NCBI GenBank assembly: GCA_009692115.1
Contig: SHZU01000004.1
Location: forward strand, 1-64,000
DNA: 64,000 nucleotides
Origin: Gemmatimonadota bacterium
Lineage (GTDB): Bacteria; Gemmatimonadota; Gemmatimonadetes; Gemmatimonadales; GWC2-71-9
Direction: 5' to 3'
Below, one piece after another: positions 43,845-52,786 of this stretch (position 1 is its first letter; each line of letters starts with the position of its first letter). Below the pieces are notes generated by a model. The model had not been told where the DNA came from, ran no database searches, and worked only from the letters and a program-made list of their open reading frames with translations. The translations under genes and the position numbers were made by a program.

Positions 43845-44786
43845 ATGACCGGATTCCAGTCGCCCCTGACCCCGTTTCTGGCCCAGCAGCGCTTTACGGT
43901 CCTGGACGGCGGCTTGGCAACCGAACTCGAACGCCGGGGCCATGATCTCAACGACCGCCTCTGGTCGGCCCGCCTCTTGATCGAGCGCCCGGACGCTATT
44001 CGGGCCGTCCATCTCGACTACTTCCGGGCCGGCGCCGACATCGCGGTCACCGCCAGTTACCAAGCCTCGTTCGAAGGCCTGGCCGCCCGGGGTCTTTCGG
44101 GCGCCAAGGCCGAAGCCGTTTTGACTCGGAGCGTGACCCTGGCCCGGGAGGCCCGGGACGAATTTCAATCCGAGTCTGACGACCCGCGCCGGTTGCCGCC
44201 GCTGGTCGCGGCGTCGATCGGCGCGTACGGCGCCACCCTGGGCGACGGATCGGAGTACACCGGCGTCTATCCCGCAACCGACCGCCAGCTCCGGGCCTTC
44301 CACGCGGCCCGGCTCGACGTCCTGACAGCGGCCGGGCCCGATCTGCTCGCCTGCGAAACGATCCCGTCGCGCCGGGAAGCCGAAGTGCTGGCCGATCTGC
44401 TCGAAGAACGATCCGGGCTGCCCGGCTGGATCTCCTTCACCGGAAAAGACACCAAGCACGTTGCCGACGGTACCCCGTTCGCCGAATTGGTCCGGAGTCT
44501 TGGTCAGGCTCGGTCGGTGGTGGCCCTGGGTCTCAATTGCACGCCGCCGCACTTGATCGCTCCGCTGCTCGAATCCGCAGGTGACTCCGGCGAAAAACCG
44601 TTCGTCGTGTACCCGAATGCCGGGTCGAGCTGGGACGCCAAGGCAAAGCAATGGAACGGCGAGGAAGCGGGCGAGTCGATTCCCCGGTTGGTCGATCGGT
44701 GGTGCGATCTCGGGGCCCGGGTGATCGGTGGTTGTTGCCGCACCACCCCGGACACGATCCGGGGGATTCGAGAACGTCTCCATTGA
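43845..44786 (+). CDS. mmuM: Homocysteine S-methyltransferase
   Basis: 313 residues, a betaine/S-methylmethionine-type homocysteine methyltransferase. It makes methionine from homocysteine using S-methylmethionine or a similar donor. The zinc-binding cysteines are present in LGLNCTPP and IGGCCRTTP. Other family landmarks are LDGGLATELERRG, VTASYQASFEGL and SIGAYGATLGDGSEYTG. No B12 domain is present, and the length fits MmuM. The start at 43845 is chosen on the leaderless promoter spacing; ATG 43821 upstream has no SD and lies before the hexamer. Confidence 0.93.
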   Translation: MTGFQSPLTPFLAQQRFTVLDGGLATELERRGHDLNDRLWSARLLIERPDAIRAVHLDYFRAGADIAVTASYQASFEGLAARGLSGAKAEAVLTRSVTLAREARDEFQSESDDPRRLPPLVAASIGAYGATLGDGSEYTGVYPATDRQLRAFHAARLDVLTAAGPDLLACETIPSRREAEVLADLLEERSGLPGWISFTGKDTKHVADGTPFAELVRSLGQARSVVALGLNCTPPHLIAPLLESAGDSGEKPFVVYPNAGSSWDAKAKQWNGEEAGESIPRLVDRWCDLGARVIGGCCRTTPDTIRGIRERLH

Positions 44787-44807
44787 GCTAGACAGCGGCA
44801 CGATGGC

Positions 44808-44836
44808 TGGAACGAGACGATGTTCCGCGATAGCTT
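44808..44836 (+). promoter_or_regulatory. Promoter of the first propeller gene (shared-repeat type)
   Basis: TGGAAC (44808-44813) and TAGCTT (44831-44836), 17 nt apart, inside a 50-bp block that matches 39141-39190. Confidence 0.5.
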
Positions 44837-44864
44837 ACCCGTCACTTCGAACTCCGAGACCATC

Positions 44865-47800
44865 ATGATGAGAACCCTCTCGCTTGTCGGCGCCGGCCTA
44901 CTGCTGGCGACGTCGGTGGGCCAGACGCAGACCGTTGATTCCAGCTATTTCCAGGGGAAATCGTGGCGCAACATCGGCCCCAATCGCGGGGGCCGGTCAA
45001 TCGCCGGATCGGGAAGTCCGAGCCGGCCGAACGAGTACTACTTCGGCGCGGTGGGCGGCGGCCTCTGGAAAACCACGGACGGCGGTCTGTCCTGGCGGCC
45101 GGTGACCGACGGCCAGATCAAGAGTTCGTCGGTGGGCGGCGTGGCGGTTTCGGAGTCGAACCCCGACGTCGTCTATATCGGCATGGGCGAGACGGAGTTT
45201 CGCGGCAACATCATGCAGGGCGATGGCGTGTACAAGAGCCTGGACGGGGGCAAGACCTGGAAACCCGCGGGGCTCGGCGGCGTCCAAGCGATTGCGAGGG
45301 TCCGGGTCGATCCGATGAATCCGGACCTGGTGTACGTGGCCGCGTTCGGGAAGCCGTATGCGCCGAGTAGCGAGCGAGGTGTTTTCCGGTCGAAGGACGG
45401 CGGGAAGCATTGGGAGCGGGTTCTGTTCCGGAACGATTCCACCGCGGCGGTCGATCTGACCATCGACCCCCGGAATCCGAATGTGCTGTATGCCTCGCTC
45501 TGGCAGGCGTACCGGACCCCGTGGAAGAGTTCGAGCGGCGGGGTGGGTAGCGGCTTGTTCAAATCCACTGACGGCGGCGACACGTGGACTGAACTGACCC
45601 GGAATCCGGGCATGCCGAAGGGGCTGATCGGCAAGATCGGCGTGACGGCGTCGGGGGCGGCGCCGAATCGGGTCTGGGCCATCATCGAGAACGATTCGGG
45701 CGGGGTTTTCCGGTCGGACGACGCGGGGGCCACCTGGAAGCGGGTCAACCAGGAGCGAAAACTCCGCCAGCGGGCGTTCTACTACTCCCGGATCTACGCC
45801 GACCCCAAGCTCAAAGACCGGGTCTACGTGCTCAACGTCGATTTCCATCGATCCGATGACGGCGGGGTCACGTTCAAGAACTATGACGCCCCGCACGGTG
45901 ATTACCACGATCTCTGGATCGACCCGAACAACAACCAGCGGATCTTGAATTCGAGCGATGGCGGCGGTTCGGTGACCGTCAACGGCGGCGCCACCTGGAC
46001 CTCGCTGGCGTATCCGACGGCCCAGGCCTATCGGGTGGCCACGACCAAGGATTTTCCCTATCACGTCTGCGGGGCGCAGCAGGACAACAGCACCTTCTGC
46101 GTGGCGCCGGCCGGATGGGACCATCTGACCGGCCTGATGGCGCCCGGCGATTTCATGTATGACGTGGGCGGTGGCGAAAGCGGGTACATCGCGCCGGATC
46201 CGAGAAACTCGAACGTGTTCTTTGCGGGAAGCCAAGGCGCGTTGTTGACCCGGTACGACCGGAGTAATGGCCAGATCCGGGATGTGCAGGTGTATCCCCG
46301 GTTCTTCTCGGGCGAACCGGCCAGCGCCTTGCCGGAACGGTGGCAGTGGACCTATCCGATTGTCTTCTCGCCGATTGATCCGAACGTCATCTACACCTCC
46401 TCCCAACACCTTTGGAAGACCGTCAACGACGGTCAATCGTGGGACCGGATCAGCCCCGACCTGACCCGGGCCGATCCGAATACGTTAGGCCTTTCCGGCG
46501 GCCCGATTACCCATGACATGAACGGGCCCGAGATCTATGGGACGATTTTCTCCATCGCGCCGTCGTTCCACGACATCAACACGATTTGGACCGGGTCGGA
46601 CGACGGCTTGGTGCAGATTACCCGTGACGGCGGCACGACTTGGAAGAACATTACGCCGAAGGACCTGCCGGCCTTTGCCCGGATCAGCTTGATCGAAGCG
46701 TCGCGTCACCAGCCCGGCACCGCCTACGTGGCGGCCAAACGCTACCAGCTCGACGACCGGGCGCCCTACGTCTTCAAGACCACCGACTACGGAACTACCT
46801 GGACCAAAACCGTCGACGGGATCCGCGCCGATGCGTACGTCCACGCGGTGCGCGAAGATCCCAAGCGGCCGGGCCTCCTCTATGCCGGCACCGAGCACGG
46901 GATCTACGTGTCGTGGGATGCGGGCACCCGGTGGCAGTCGTTGTCGCTCAACTTGCCGGACGTTCAGATTCCCGATCTCGTGGTCGAGGAGAACGATCTG
47001 GTCATTGCCACCCACGGCCGGTCGATGTGGCTGCTCGAAGACATCGGCTTCCTCCGTGAGCTTGGACCAGGCATTGCGAAACAGGCCGTTGCCCTGTTCG
47101 GGCCCCGGACCGCGGTTCGGGGGGTGTACCCCGCCTCGGTTCACTACTATCTCGAACGCCCCGCCGACACCGTGCGGCTCGAGGTGCTCGATCAGTCCGG
47201 TGCGGTCATCCGAAGTTTTGTTGGGCTCGCCAAAGTGGACAGCACGCAGTTCCGGGCCGATTCGGCGGCGTTGGACCGGATGGGGTGCGACGTCCGGCCC
47301 CGGCCCCAGCCGATGCCGCCGGGCAAAGCCGGCCTCAATCGATTTGTCTGGGACGGCCGGTACGAGGGGTCGGCGGAGTTTCTCTGCATGATCATGTGGG
47401 GCGCCCGTCCGGAGGCCGGCCCGGTGGCTCCTCCGGGTACCTACCAGATTCGGCTCACCGCGGCAGGGGTTACCAAAACGACCCCGTTCGAGGTCCGGCG
47501 GGATCCCCGGCTGATCGGGGTCACCGATGACGATCTCAAAGCCCAGTTCCGATTGGCCTCGAGCATCCGGGATCAGGAAGACAGCGCCATTCGCGCGGTG
47601 ATCCGGATCCGGGCCATCAAGGATGCCATCGACGACCGGGTTGCCAAGGCGCCGGCCTTGGCAACCGCCGCGGCCGGCCTCAAGCAGAAGTTGACCGCCA
47701 TCGAGGACGAGCTCTATCAAGGGCGAAGCCGATCCAGTCAGGATTTGCTCAACTTCCCGATCCGGCTCAGCAATCGGATGGCCGCGCTGCGCCGAAGTAT

Positions 47801-47963
47801 CGAGAGCGGCGACGCGAAGCCGACCGATGGTGCGTTGGTGGTGTTCAAGGAACTGGCGACCGATCTGGGACGCCACCTGACGGCCCTCGGCGCGTTGATG
47901 GCCGCCGATCTCGAAGGATTCAACCGGCAGCTGGCCGGGCGGAAGCTCGAGCCGGTTACTTGA
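44865..47963 (+). CDS. Large secreted sortilin/VPS10-like beta-propeller protein (BNR-repeat)
   Basis: About 1032 residues: signal peptide (MRTLSLVGAGLLLATSVGQT), then a propeller built from Asp-box (BNR) repeats such as WKTTDGGLSW, YKSLDGGKTW, FKSTDGGDTW, FRSDDAGATW and ITRDGGTTW over residues about 30-740. A C-terminal region (about 760-1030) starts with a beta-rich part (PPGTYQIRLTAAGVTKT) and ends helical. Such proteins are often annotated 'glycosyl hydrolase', but no catalytic residues of a glycosidase are evident; they are abundant in Gemmatimonadota and Acidobacteriota and probably bind or degrade extracellular polymers. A second copy begins at 63539. The gene overlaps the convergent amidohydrolase by 8 bp. 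Confidence 0.85.
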   Translation: MMRTLSLVGAGLLLATSVGQTQTVDSSYFQGKSWRNIGPNRGGRSIAGSGSPSRPNEYYFGAVGGGLWKTTDGGLSWRPVTDGQIKSSSVGGVAVSESNPDVVYIGMGETEFRGNIMQGDGVYKSLDGGKTWKPAGLGGVQAIARVRVDPMNPDLVYVAAFGKPYAPSSERGVFRSKDGGKHWERVLFRNDSTAAVDLTIDPRNPNVLYASLWQAYRTPWKSSSGGVGSGLFKSTDGGDTWTELTRNPGMPKGLIGKIGVTASGAAPNRVWAIIENDSGGVFRSDDAGATWKRVNQERKLRQRAFYYSRIYADPKLKDRVYVLNVDFHRSDDGGVTFKNYDAPHGDYHDLWIDPNNNQRILNSSDGGGSVTVNGGATWTSLAYPTAQAYRVATTKDFPYHVCGAQQDNSTFCVAPAGWDHLTGLMAPGDFMYDVGGGESGYIAPDPRNSNVFFAGSQGALLTRYDRSNGQIRDVQVYPRFFSGEPASALPERWQWTYPIVFSPIDPNVIYTSSQHLWKTVNDGQSWDRISPDLTRADPNTLGLSGGPITHDMNGPEIYGTIFSIAPSFHDINTIWTGSDDGLVQITRDGGTTWKNITPKDLPAFARISLIEASRHQPGTAYVAAKRYQLDDRAPYVFKTTDYGTTWTKTVDGIRADAYVHAVREDPKRPGLLYAGTEHGIYVSWDAGTRWQSLSLNLPDVQIPDLVVEENDLVIATHGRSMWLLEDIGFLRELGPGIAKQAVALFGPRTAVRGVYPASVHYYLERPADTVRLEVLDQSGAVIRSFVGLAKVDSTQFRADSAALDRMGCDVRPRPQPMPPGKAGLNRFVWDGRYEGSAEFLCMIMWGARPEAGPVAPPGTYQIRLTAAGVTKTTPFEVRRDPRLIGVTDDDLKAQFRLASSIRDQEDSAIRAVIRIRAIKDAIDDRVAKAPALATAAAGLKQKLTAIEDELYQGRSRSSQDLLNFPIRLSNRMAALRRSIESGDAKPTDGALVVFKELATDLGRHLTALGALMAADLEGFNRQLAGRKLEPVT

Positions 47964-49638
47964 GCGCCTTGTCGGTGTACACCGTCTTGCCGTCCATGAT
48001 CGTGAGCAGCACCCGGGCTTTGTGGATGTCGGTGACGGGAATGCGGTAGAGATCCCGGTCCAGGACGATCAGGTCCGCTGCCCGGCCCACCTCGAGCGTG
48101 CCGTTGGTCTTGTCATCGAATCCGGCAAAGGCCGCGCCCGTGGTGTAGGACTTGAGCATGGTCGTCAGGTCTACCACTTCCTCGGGAATCCAGGCCGGCC
48201 CCGCCGAATCGGTCGGACCCCGGCGGGTAATCGCCACCTGAATCGCCTCGAGCGGGTTGAGCGACGACACGGTCCAGTCGCTGCCGCTGGCCAGAACGGC
48301 GCCGCTCTTCGCCACCGAGGCGATCGGGTAGAGCCAACGGGAGCGCTCCGGCCCGAGGATCGGAATGGTCAGGTCGGTGATGTACTTGTCGGCAAAGGCC
48401 CAGAGCGGCTGAAAGCTCGCAATGACGCCTAACGCGTTGAACCGGGGAATGTCGGCCGGATCGAAGAGCTGGATGTGGGCGATGATCGGGCGGGCGTCGC
48501 GAGGTCCGTTGGCTTGGCGGGTCCGTTCATACGCGTCGAGCCCCATCCGGATGCCGCGGTCGCCGATGGCATGGACGTGGATCTGAATCCCGGCCTTGTC
48601 GACGGCCATCATCAACGAATCGAGCTGGCCCTGGCGAAAGTTGGCGACGCCCCGGTTGTCACCGCTATTGAGATACGGCGCCAGGGTCGCCGCCGTCTTG
48701 GCTTCGATGACGCCGTCGGCAAAAAACTTGGCGGCATCGGGCCGGTAATATTTGGAACTCTTGAACCGCTGGCGCCAGGCCACCAGGGAGTCGACCTGCG
48801 AGACGGGTTTCTCCGGATCAACGTACTGCGCGGCAATGACCCGGCTGGTCAGGTTGCCCTCCAAGTCCAGAGCCGCGTAGGCCTCGAGCGCCTCGGGGCC
48901 CGCCGAGGCGTCGTGGACGGTGGTGATGCCCAACTCGTTGGCCAGCCGGAGCCCCCGCACTAGCCCCGCCTTCCGTTCCTCCAGGCTGTACGGTGGAAGA
49001 AACTTGGCGACCAGGTCATTGGCGTTCTCGCGGAGCGTGCCCGACGGATTGCCGGCCCCGTCGCGTTCGATCCGGCCGTTGACGGGATCCGGGGTTGCCT
49101 TGGTAACGCCGGCCAGTTCGAGGGCCTTGGAGTTGACCCAGGCGGAGTGGCCATCGGCCGCGGTGAGGTACACCGGGTTGTCCGGCGCCACTTGGTCCAG
49201 CAGAGCCTTGTTCGGGTTGCCGTTCGGGAAAACCGGTAGAGCCCACCCGCGGCCCCGCACCCAGGCCCCCGGCTTGGCCCCCGCCACACACCGTGCCACC
49301 GAGTCCACTACCGCTTTGGCGGTTTCGAGCCCTTCGAAATGGCAATCGGACAACCCGATCCCCGATTGCGGGTGGACGTGAACGTCCCGGAAGCCCGGCA
49401 TCACCATCCGCCCGCCCAAGTCGAACACTTCCGTCGAGTCGCCGACGAATCCGTCAACCGCCGCGTTGGTGCCGACGAATACGATCTTGTCGCCCCGGAT
49501 CGCAATGGCCTCGGCCGGGTCGGGGCTGGCCATGGTGTAGACGGCAGTGTTCTTCAGCACCACATCGGCGGGCGGGGTCGGACGGCAACCCTGGAGGATG
49601 AACGCGGCGCCGAGGATCGAGAGTCGAGTCGACATCAT
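47956..49638 (-). CDS. YtcJ-type amidohydrolase (amidohydrolase 3 family), lipoprotein
   Basis: 560 residues. The start at 49638 gives a lipoprotein signal (MSTRLSILGAAFILQGC). The metal-site motifs of the family are seen: VMPGFRDVHVHPQ (HxH), ADGHSAW, IHVHAIGDRGIR and ASGSDWTVSSLNPLEAI, with the lysine/acid region between. These enzymes hydrolyse N-acyl or N-formyl amides; the exact substrate is unknown. The ATG overlaps the stop of the upstream CocE-type hydrolase (ATGA, 49635-49638), making an exported two-hydrolase operon. Confidence 0.88.
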   Translation of the reverse strand: MMSTRLSILGAAFILQGCRPTPPADVVLKNTAVYTMASPDPAEAIAIRGDKIVFVGTNAAVDGFVGDSTEVFDLGGRMVMPGFRDVHVHPQSGIGLSDCHFEGLETAKAVVDSVARCVAGAKPGAWVRGRGWALPVFPNGNPNKALLDQVAPDNPVYLTAADGHSAWVNSKALELAGVTKATPDPVNGRIERDGAGNPSGTLRENANDLVAKFLPPYSLEERKAGLVRGLRLANELGITTVHDASAGPEALEAYAALDLEGNLTSRVIAAQYVDPEKPVSQVDSLVAWRQRFKSSKYYRPDAAKFFADGVIEAKTAATLAPYLNSGDNRGVANFRQGQLDSLMMAVDKAGIQIHVHAIGDRGIRMGLDAYERTRQANGPRDARPIIAHIQLFDPADIPRFNALGVIASFQPLWAFADKYITDLTIPILGPERSRWLYPIASVAKSGAVLASGSDWTVSSLNPLEAIQVAITRRGPTDSAGPAWIPEEVVDLTTMLKSYTTGAAFAGFDDKTNGTLEVGRAADLIVLDRDLYRIPVTDIHKARVLLTIMDGKTVYTDKALK

Positions 49639-51350
49639 GGGAGGACCGGAAGGATGATGTGAGAAGGATAGTCCCGCCCGAAATGGAGCGTGACGGTGGC
49701 CGGCCGAAACACGGCCGACTCGGTTTCGGAACGGCCGGTGTTGAGGTTCCGGCTGAAGTACGGCATGAAACTGGTGGAGAACACGACTCGGAGCTTGTGG
49801 CCCCGCTTGAACTGATTGCCGGTGATGAGGTCGGTCAGCTCGACCTTGACTGGTTGGCCTGGAACCAACGGCGTGGCACCAGGCCGGGTTGACAGGCGGC
49901 GGACGTCGAGACCCGGGCTCATCAGATTCCAGGCGGTGCCGTCGGGGCCCACGTCGAAGAGTCGAAGCCACACGTCGGCGTCGGGAGCGTCGGTACTGAC
50001 ATAGAGGGTTGCCGTAATGTTGCCGGCCACCCGAAGATCGGCCTCGAACGGGGCGGTGTCGAAGACCAGGACGTCGGGATGCCCGGCCAGCGTGCGGTAG
50101 TCGTGGGCGCCGCTCTTTCCGGCGTACGGGTCCCTGACTGGGGTTGGGTTGCTCGGGACTCGGCGCTCGGCACTCGGCGCTCGGCGTTCCGACAGGGCCC
50201 CGGGGGTGAGGTTGAGGCGGAGGGGGGTGGTGCCTGGAATCGGCCAGGTGTTGCTGGTGATCCAAGTGTTCTCGCCCATGATGAAGAGGCGGAACCTCGG
50301 GGTCTGGTCGGCGCCGTTGGCGATGCCGCGGAGATAGCGGTCCATGAATCGGAGGATTTCATCGTCGTAGTCGATGCCGGCCGTGGCGCCAAATACCCGT
50401 TCGCCGGACTTGGCTTGGGCGGTGCGATTGGTCATGCCGGCCACGCCGTGGACCCAGGGGCCCAGGATCAGTTGGGTTCGAGGGTCGGGTGCGCCGGCCC
50501 GAGCGGCAAGGAGGCCCCGATGATTGGTGAGGGCGCCTTCGGGACCGTAATTGTCATCATGCCACCCGCTGATGTTGAGCACCGCGGCCGTGACCGTACC
50601 GTACTTGGTGGTCAGGTCGGTCCAGTCCCACCACGGATCGTTCGGGGGATGGGCCAGCCATTCCAGGTACCACGGCGCCACCTGGGCCAACTCAGGCACG
50701 TTGGTCAGCGGGAGCCGGTTGACGAGCGAGTCGCCGAGGAGCTTCCAGGTCGAGTCGGCCTCCCGGGAGGTGCGGGGGCCGGGCAGGTTGTTCCGGCGCC
50801 GCACGTCGGGGGCGATGTTGAACCAGATCCAGGACGGCCACGACAGGTCGGGGAGCCCGCCGGCGTACCAGAAATTCCGGGCGCTCGAGTACGTCATGGC
50901 CGGGACCATGGCCTTCAAGTGGGGCGGGTGCTCGATGGCGGCCAGCCACTGGACCGCGCCCGGATAGGACAGGCCGAACGTCCCGACGTTGCCGTCCGAC
51001 CACGGCTCTGTCCCGGCCCATTCGATGGTGTCGTACCCGTCGTGGCGTTCCTGGCGGTAAGGGTCGAACTCGCCGTCCGAGCGGTACCGGCCCCGGACGT
51101 CCTGGGCCACCACCGCGTAGCCCCGCTCAACAGCCCGCCGAAAGATCGAATACGTAGTGACGGCGGACGCGGCCCCATAGGGCGTTCGGTAGACCAGGAC
51201 CGGGAAGCGTCCGACCCGGGCCGGCTTGATGATCGTGGCCCGGAGGATCACGCCGTCCCGCATCGGGATGGCAACAGCGGAGTCGACCACTTGTCCAAAA
51301 AGTGATCGGGCCATCAAAGTAACGGCGGTCAATAATCCGACAATTCGCAT
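49635..51350 (-). CDS. CocE/NonD-family hydrolase (X-Pro dipeptidyl-peptidase S15 type), secreted
   Basis: 571 residues with a signal peptide (about 1-20). The alpha/beta hydrolase core has RTPYGAASAV, DVRGRYRSDGEFDPY and the nucleophile motif GTFGLSYPGAVQW (Ser about 133). The C-terminal jelly-roll region (about 400-570) matches the PepX C-terminal domain (VAGNITATLYVSTDAPDADV). It cleaves acyl esters or X-Pro dipeptides. Around residues 390-405 the sequence SERRAPSAERRVPS is encoded by a 7-bp tandem repeat (50151-50185) that appears inserted between barrel and jelly-roll domains. It is the first gene of a coupled pair with the YtcJ-type amidohydrolase. Confidence 0.88.
   Translation of the reverse strand: MRIVGLLTAVTLMARSLFGQVVDSAVAIPMRDGVILRATIIKPARVGRFPVLVYRTPYGAASAVTTYSIFRRAVERGYAVVAQDVRGRYRSDGEFDPYRQERHDGYDTIEWAGTEPWSDGNVGTFGLSYPGAVQWLAAIEHPPHLKAMVPAMTYSSARNFWYAGGLPDLSWPSWIWFNIAPDVRRRNNLPGPRTSREADSTWKLLGDSLVNRLPLTNVPELAQVAPWYLEWLAHPPNDPWWDWTDLTTKYGTVTAAVLNISGWHDDNYGPEGALTNHRGLLAARAGAPDPRTQLILGPWVHGVAGMTNRTAQAKSGERVFGATAGIDYDDEILRFMDRYLRGIANGADQTPRFRLFIMGENTWITSNTWPIPGTTPLRLNLTPGALSERRAPSAERRVPSNPTPVRDPYAGKSGAHDYRTLAGHPDVLVFDTAPFEADLRVAGNITATLYVSTDAPDADVWLRLFDVGPDGTAWNLMSPGLDVRRLSTRPGATPLVPGQPVKVELTDLITGNQFKRGHKLRVVFSTSFMPYFSRNLNTGRSETESAVFRPATVTLHFGRDYPSHIILPVLP
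50151..50185. repeat. Five tandem copies of RCTCGGS inside the CocE gene
   Basis: Units GCTCGGG, ACTCGGC, GCTCGGC, ACTCGGC and GCTCGGC, 35 bp in all, encode an arginine-rich linker in the hydrolase. The same unit recurs at 40545-40565. Confidence 0.8.
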
Positions 51351-51435
51351 TGGGATCTTTGCCTCGATGCGAGCCGAAGGCCGGCCGGGTTCGGTTGTAC
51401 GAACGGGGATTTCGGGGTTAAGCTATGGCCATCCT

Positions 51436-52776
51436 ATGGCATACCGCTACCCCGACACCTCCGTGATCTACCGGAAGCTCGACCGTCCCTTCCTGAAAGT
51501 GGTTCGGGGCGAGGGCTCTCGGCTGTTTGACGAGTCCGGCAAGGACTATCTCGACGGGTCGGGTGGCGCCTATGTGGCCAATCTGGGTCACGGGGTGGCC
51601 GAAATCGTCGACCAAGTGGCCGAGCAGATTCGGAAGGTTGCCTACGTCAACGGGATGGCGTTTACCAACGACGCCGTCGAAGACTTGGCCGCGGAGCTCA
51701 AGACTCTCTCGGTCGGCGATCTCGACAAATTCTATTTCCTGACCAGCGGTTCCGATGCGGTGGAGGCGGCCCTCAAGCTGGCCCGGCAGTATTGGGTGGA
51801 GACCGGGAAGCCCGGTAAGCACAAGATCATTGCTCTCTCGCCGGGGTATCACGGGAACACCATGCTGGCGTTGTCGGCGTCGGCCCGCCAGCACTACAAG
51901 GTCATGTTCAAGGAGTGGCTGATCCCGGTGGTGCCGGTGCCGGCGCCCTACGCCTATCGGTGCGATTGTGCCGGGGCTCCCGACTGTTCGCGCTGCACCG
52001 GACAGCTCGTGGAGGCGGCCATCCTGGCCGAGGGTCCCGAGACGGTGGCGGCGTTCATCGGCGAGACGGTCGGTGGATCGTCCACCGGCGCCTCGGTGCC
52101 GCGTCCCGAGTACTGGCGGGCCATTCGGGAGGCGTGCTCGAAGCATGGCGTGCTCTGGATTGCCGACGAAGTGTTGTGCGGGGCGGGGCGGACCGGCACC
52201 TGGACGGCGGTCGAGCAGTACGGCGTGGTGCCGGATCTGATGACGATGGGCAAAGGCATCAGCGGCGGGTACGCGGCCCTGTCTGCGGTGGTGGCCTCGG
52301 AGCGGATTCTCGATCCGATTGCCAGGAGTTCCGGGTCGGTCATTCATGCCCAGACCTTCACCCATACGCCGATGATGTGCGCGGCCGGCCTGGCCGCGGT
52401 CCGCTACATCAAGAAACACGACTTGATCGCCCGAAGTCGCACCATGGGCAGCCGGTTGCACCAACTGCTCGAGCCAATTCGCCGACATCCACTCGTCGGT
52501 GATGTCCGGGGCCGGGGGTTGTTGGCCGGAATCGAATTCGTGGCCGATCGGGGCACCAAGGCACCGTACCCCCGGAAGGCCAAGATCGCCGAGCGAGTGA
52601 CCGATGCGGCGCTCGACGCCGGGCTGATCGTCTGGCCCAACGTGGGGCAGGCCGACGGCACGGCCGGCGATCTGGTCTGCCTGGCGCCGCCGTTCGTGGT
52701 GACGGACGCCGAGATGGATGAAATGATCGCCCGGTTCGGCCGGGCGCTCGACGTTGTGTCTCAGTCCTTGAGTTAG
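51436..52776 (+). CDS. Class III pyridoxal-phosphate aminotransferase
   Basis: 446 residues of the omega-amino-acid/acetylornithine aminotransferase fold. Landmarks are SGSDAVEAALKLARQYW, GYHGNTMLALSASA, WIADEVLCGAGRTGTW (cofactor aspartate) and the Schiff-base lysine in TMGKGISGGY. A cysteine-rich stretch YRCDCAGAPDCSRC (about 175-190) is unusual and might bind a metal or form a disulfide. It is followed after 10 bp by a semialdehyde-type dehydrogenase, which suggests catabolism of a diamine or omega-amino acid. TATGGC ends 6 nt before the ATG and may be a weak -10 element. Confidence 0.9.
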   Translation: MAYRYPDTSVIYRKLDRPFLKVVRGEGSRLFDESGKDYLDGSGGAYVANLGHGVAEIVDQVAEQIRKVAYVNGMAFTNDAVEDLAAELKTLSVGDLDKFYFLTSGSDAVEAALKLARQYWVETGKPGKHKIIALSPGYHGNTMLALSASARQHYKVMFKEWLIPVVPVPAPYAYRCDCAGAPDCSRCTGQLVEAAILAEGPETVAAFIGETVGGSSTGASVPRPEYWRAIREACSKHGVLWIADEVLCGAGRTGTWTAVEQYGVVPDLMTMGKGISGGYAALSAVVASERILDPIARSSGSVIHAQTFTHTPMMCAAGLAAVRYIKKHDLIARSRTMGSRLHQLLEPIRRHPLVGDVRGRGLLAGIEFVADRGTKAPYPRKAKIAERVTDAALDAGLIVWPNVGQADGTAGDLVCLAPPFVVTDAEMDEMIARFGRALDVVSQSLS

Positions 52777-52786
52777 GGAGCGCGGG

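Noticed and set aside
44865-47963. True glycoside hydrolase
   Set aside because: Asp-box repeats alone do not show catalysis, and no sialidase or other glycosidase active-site residues are evident.
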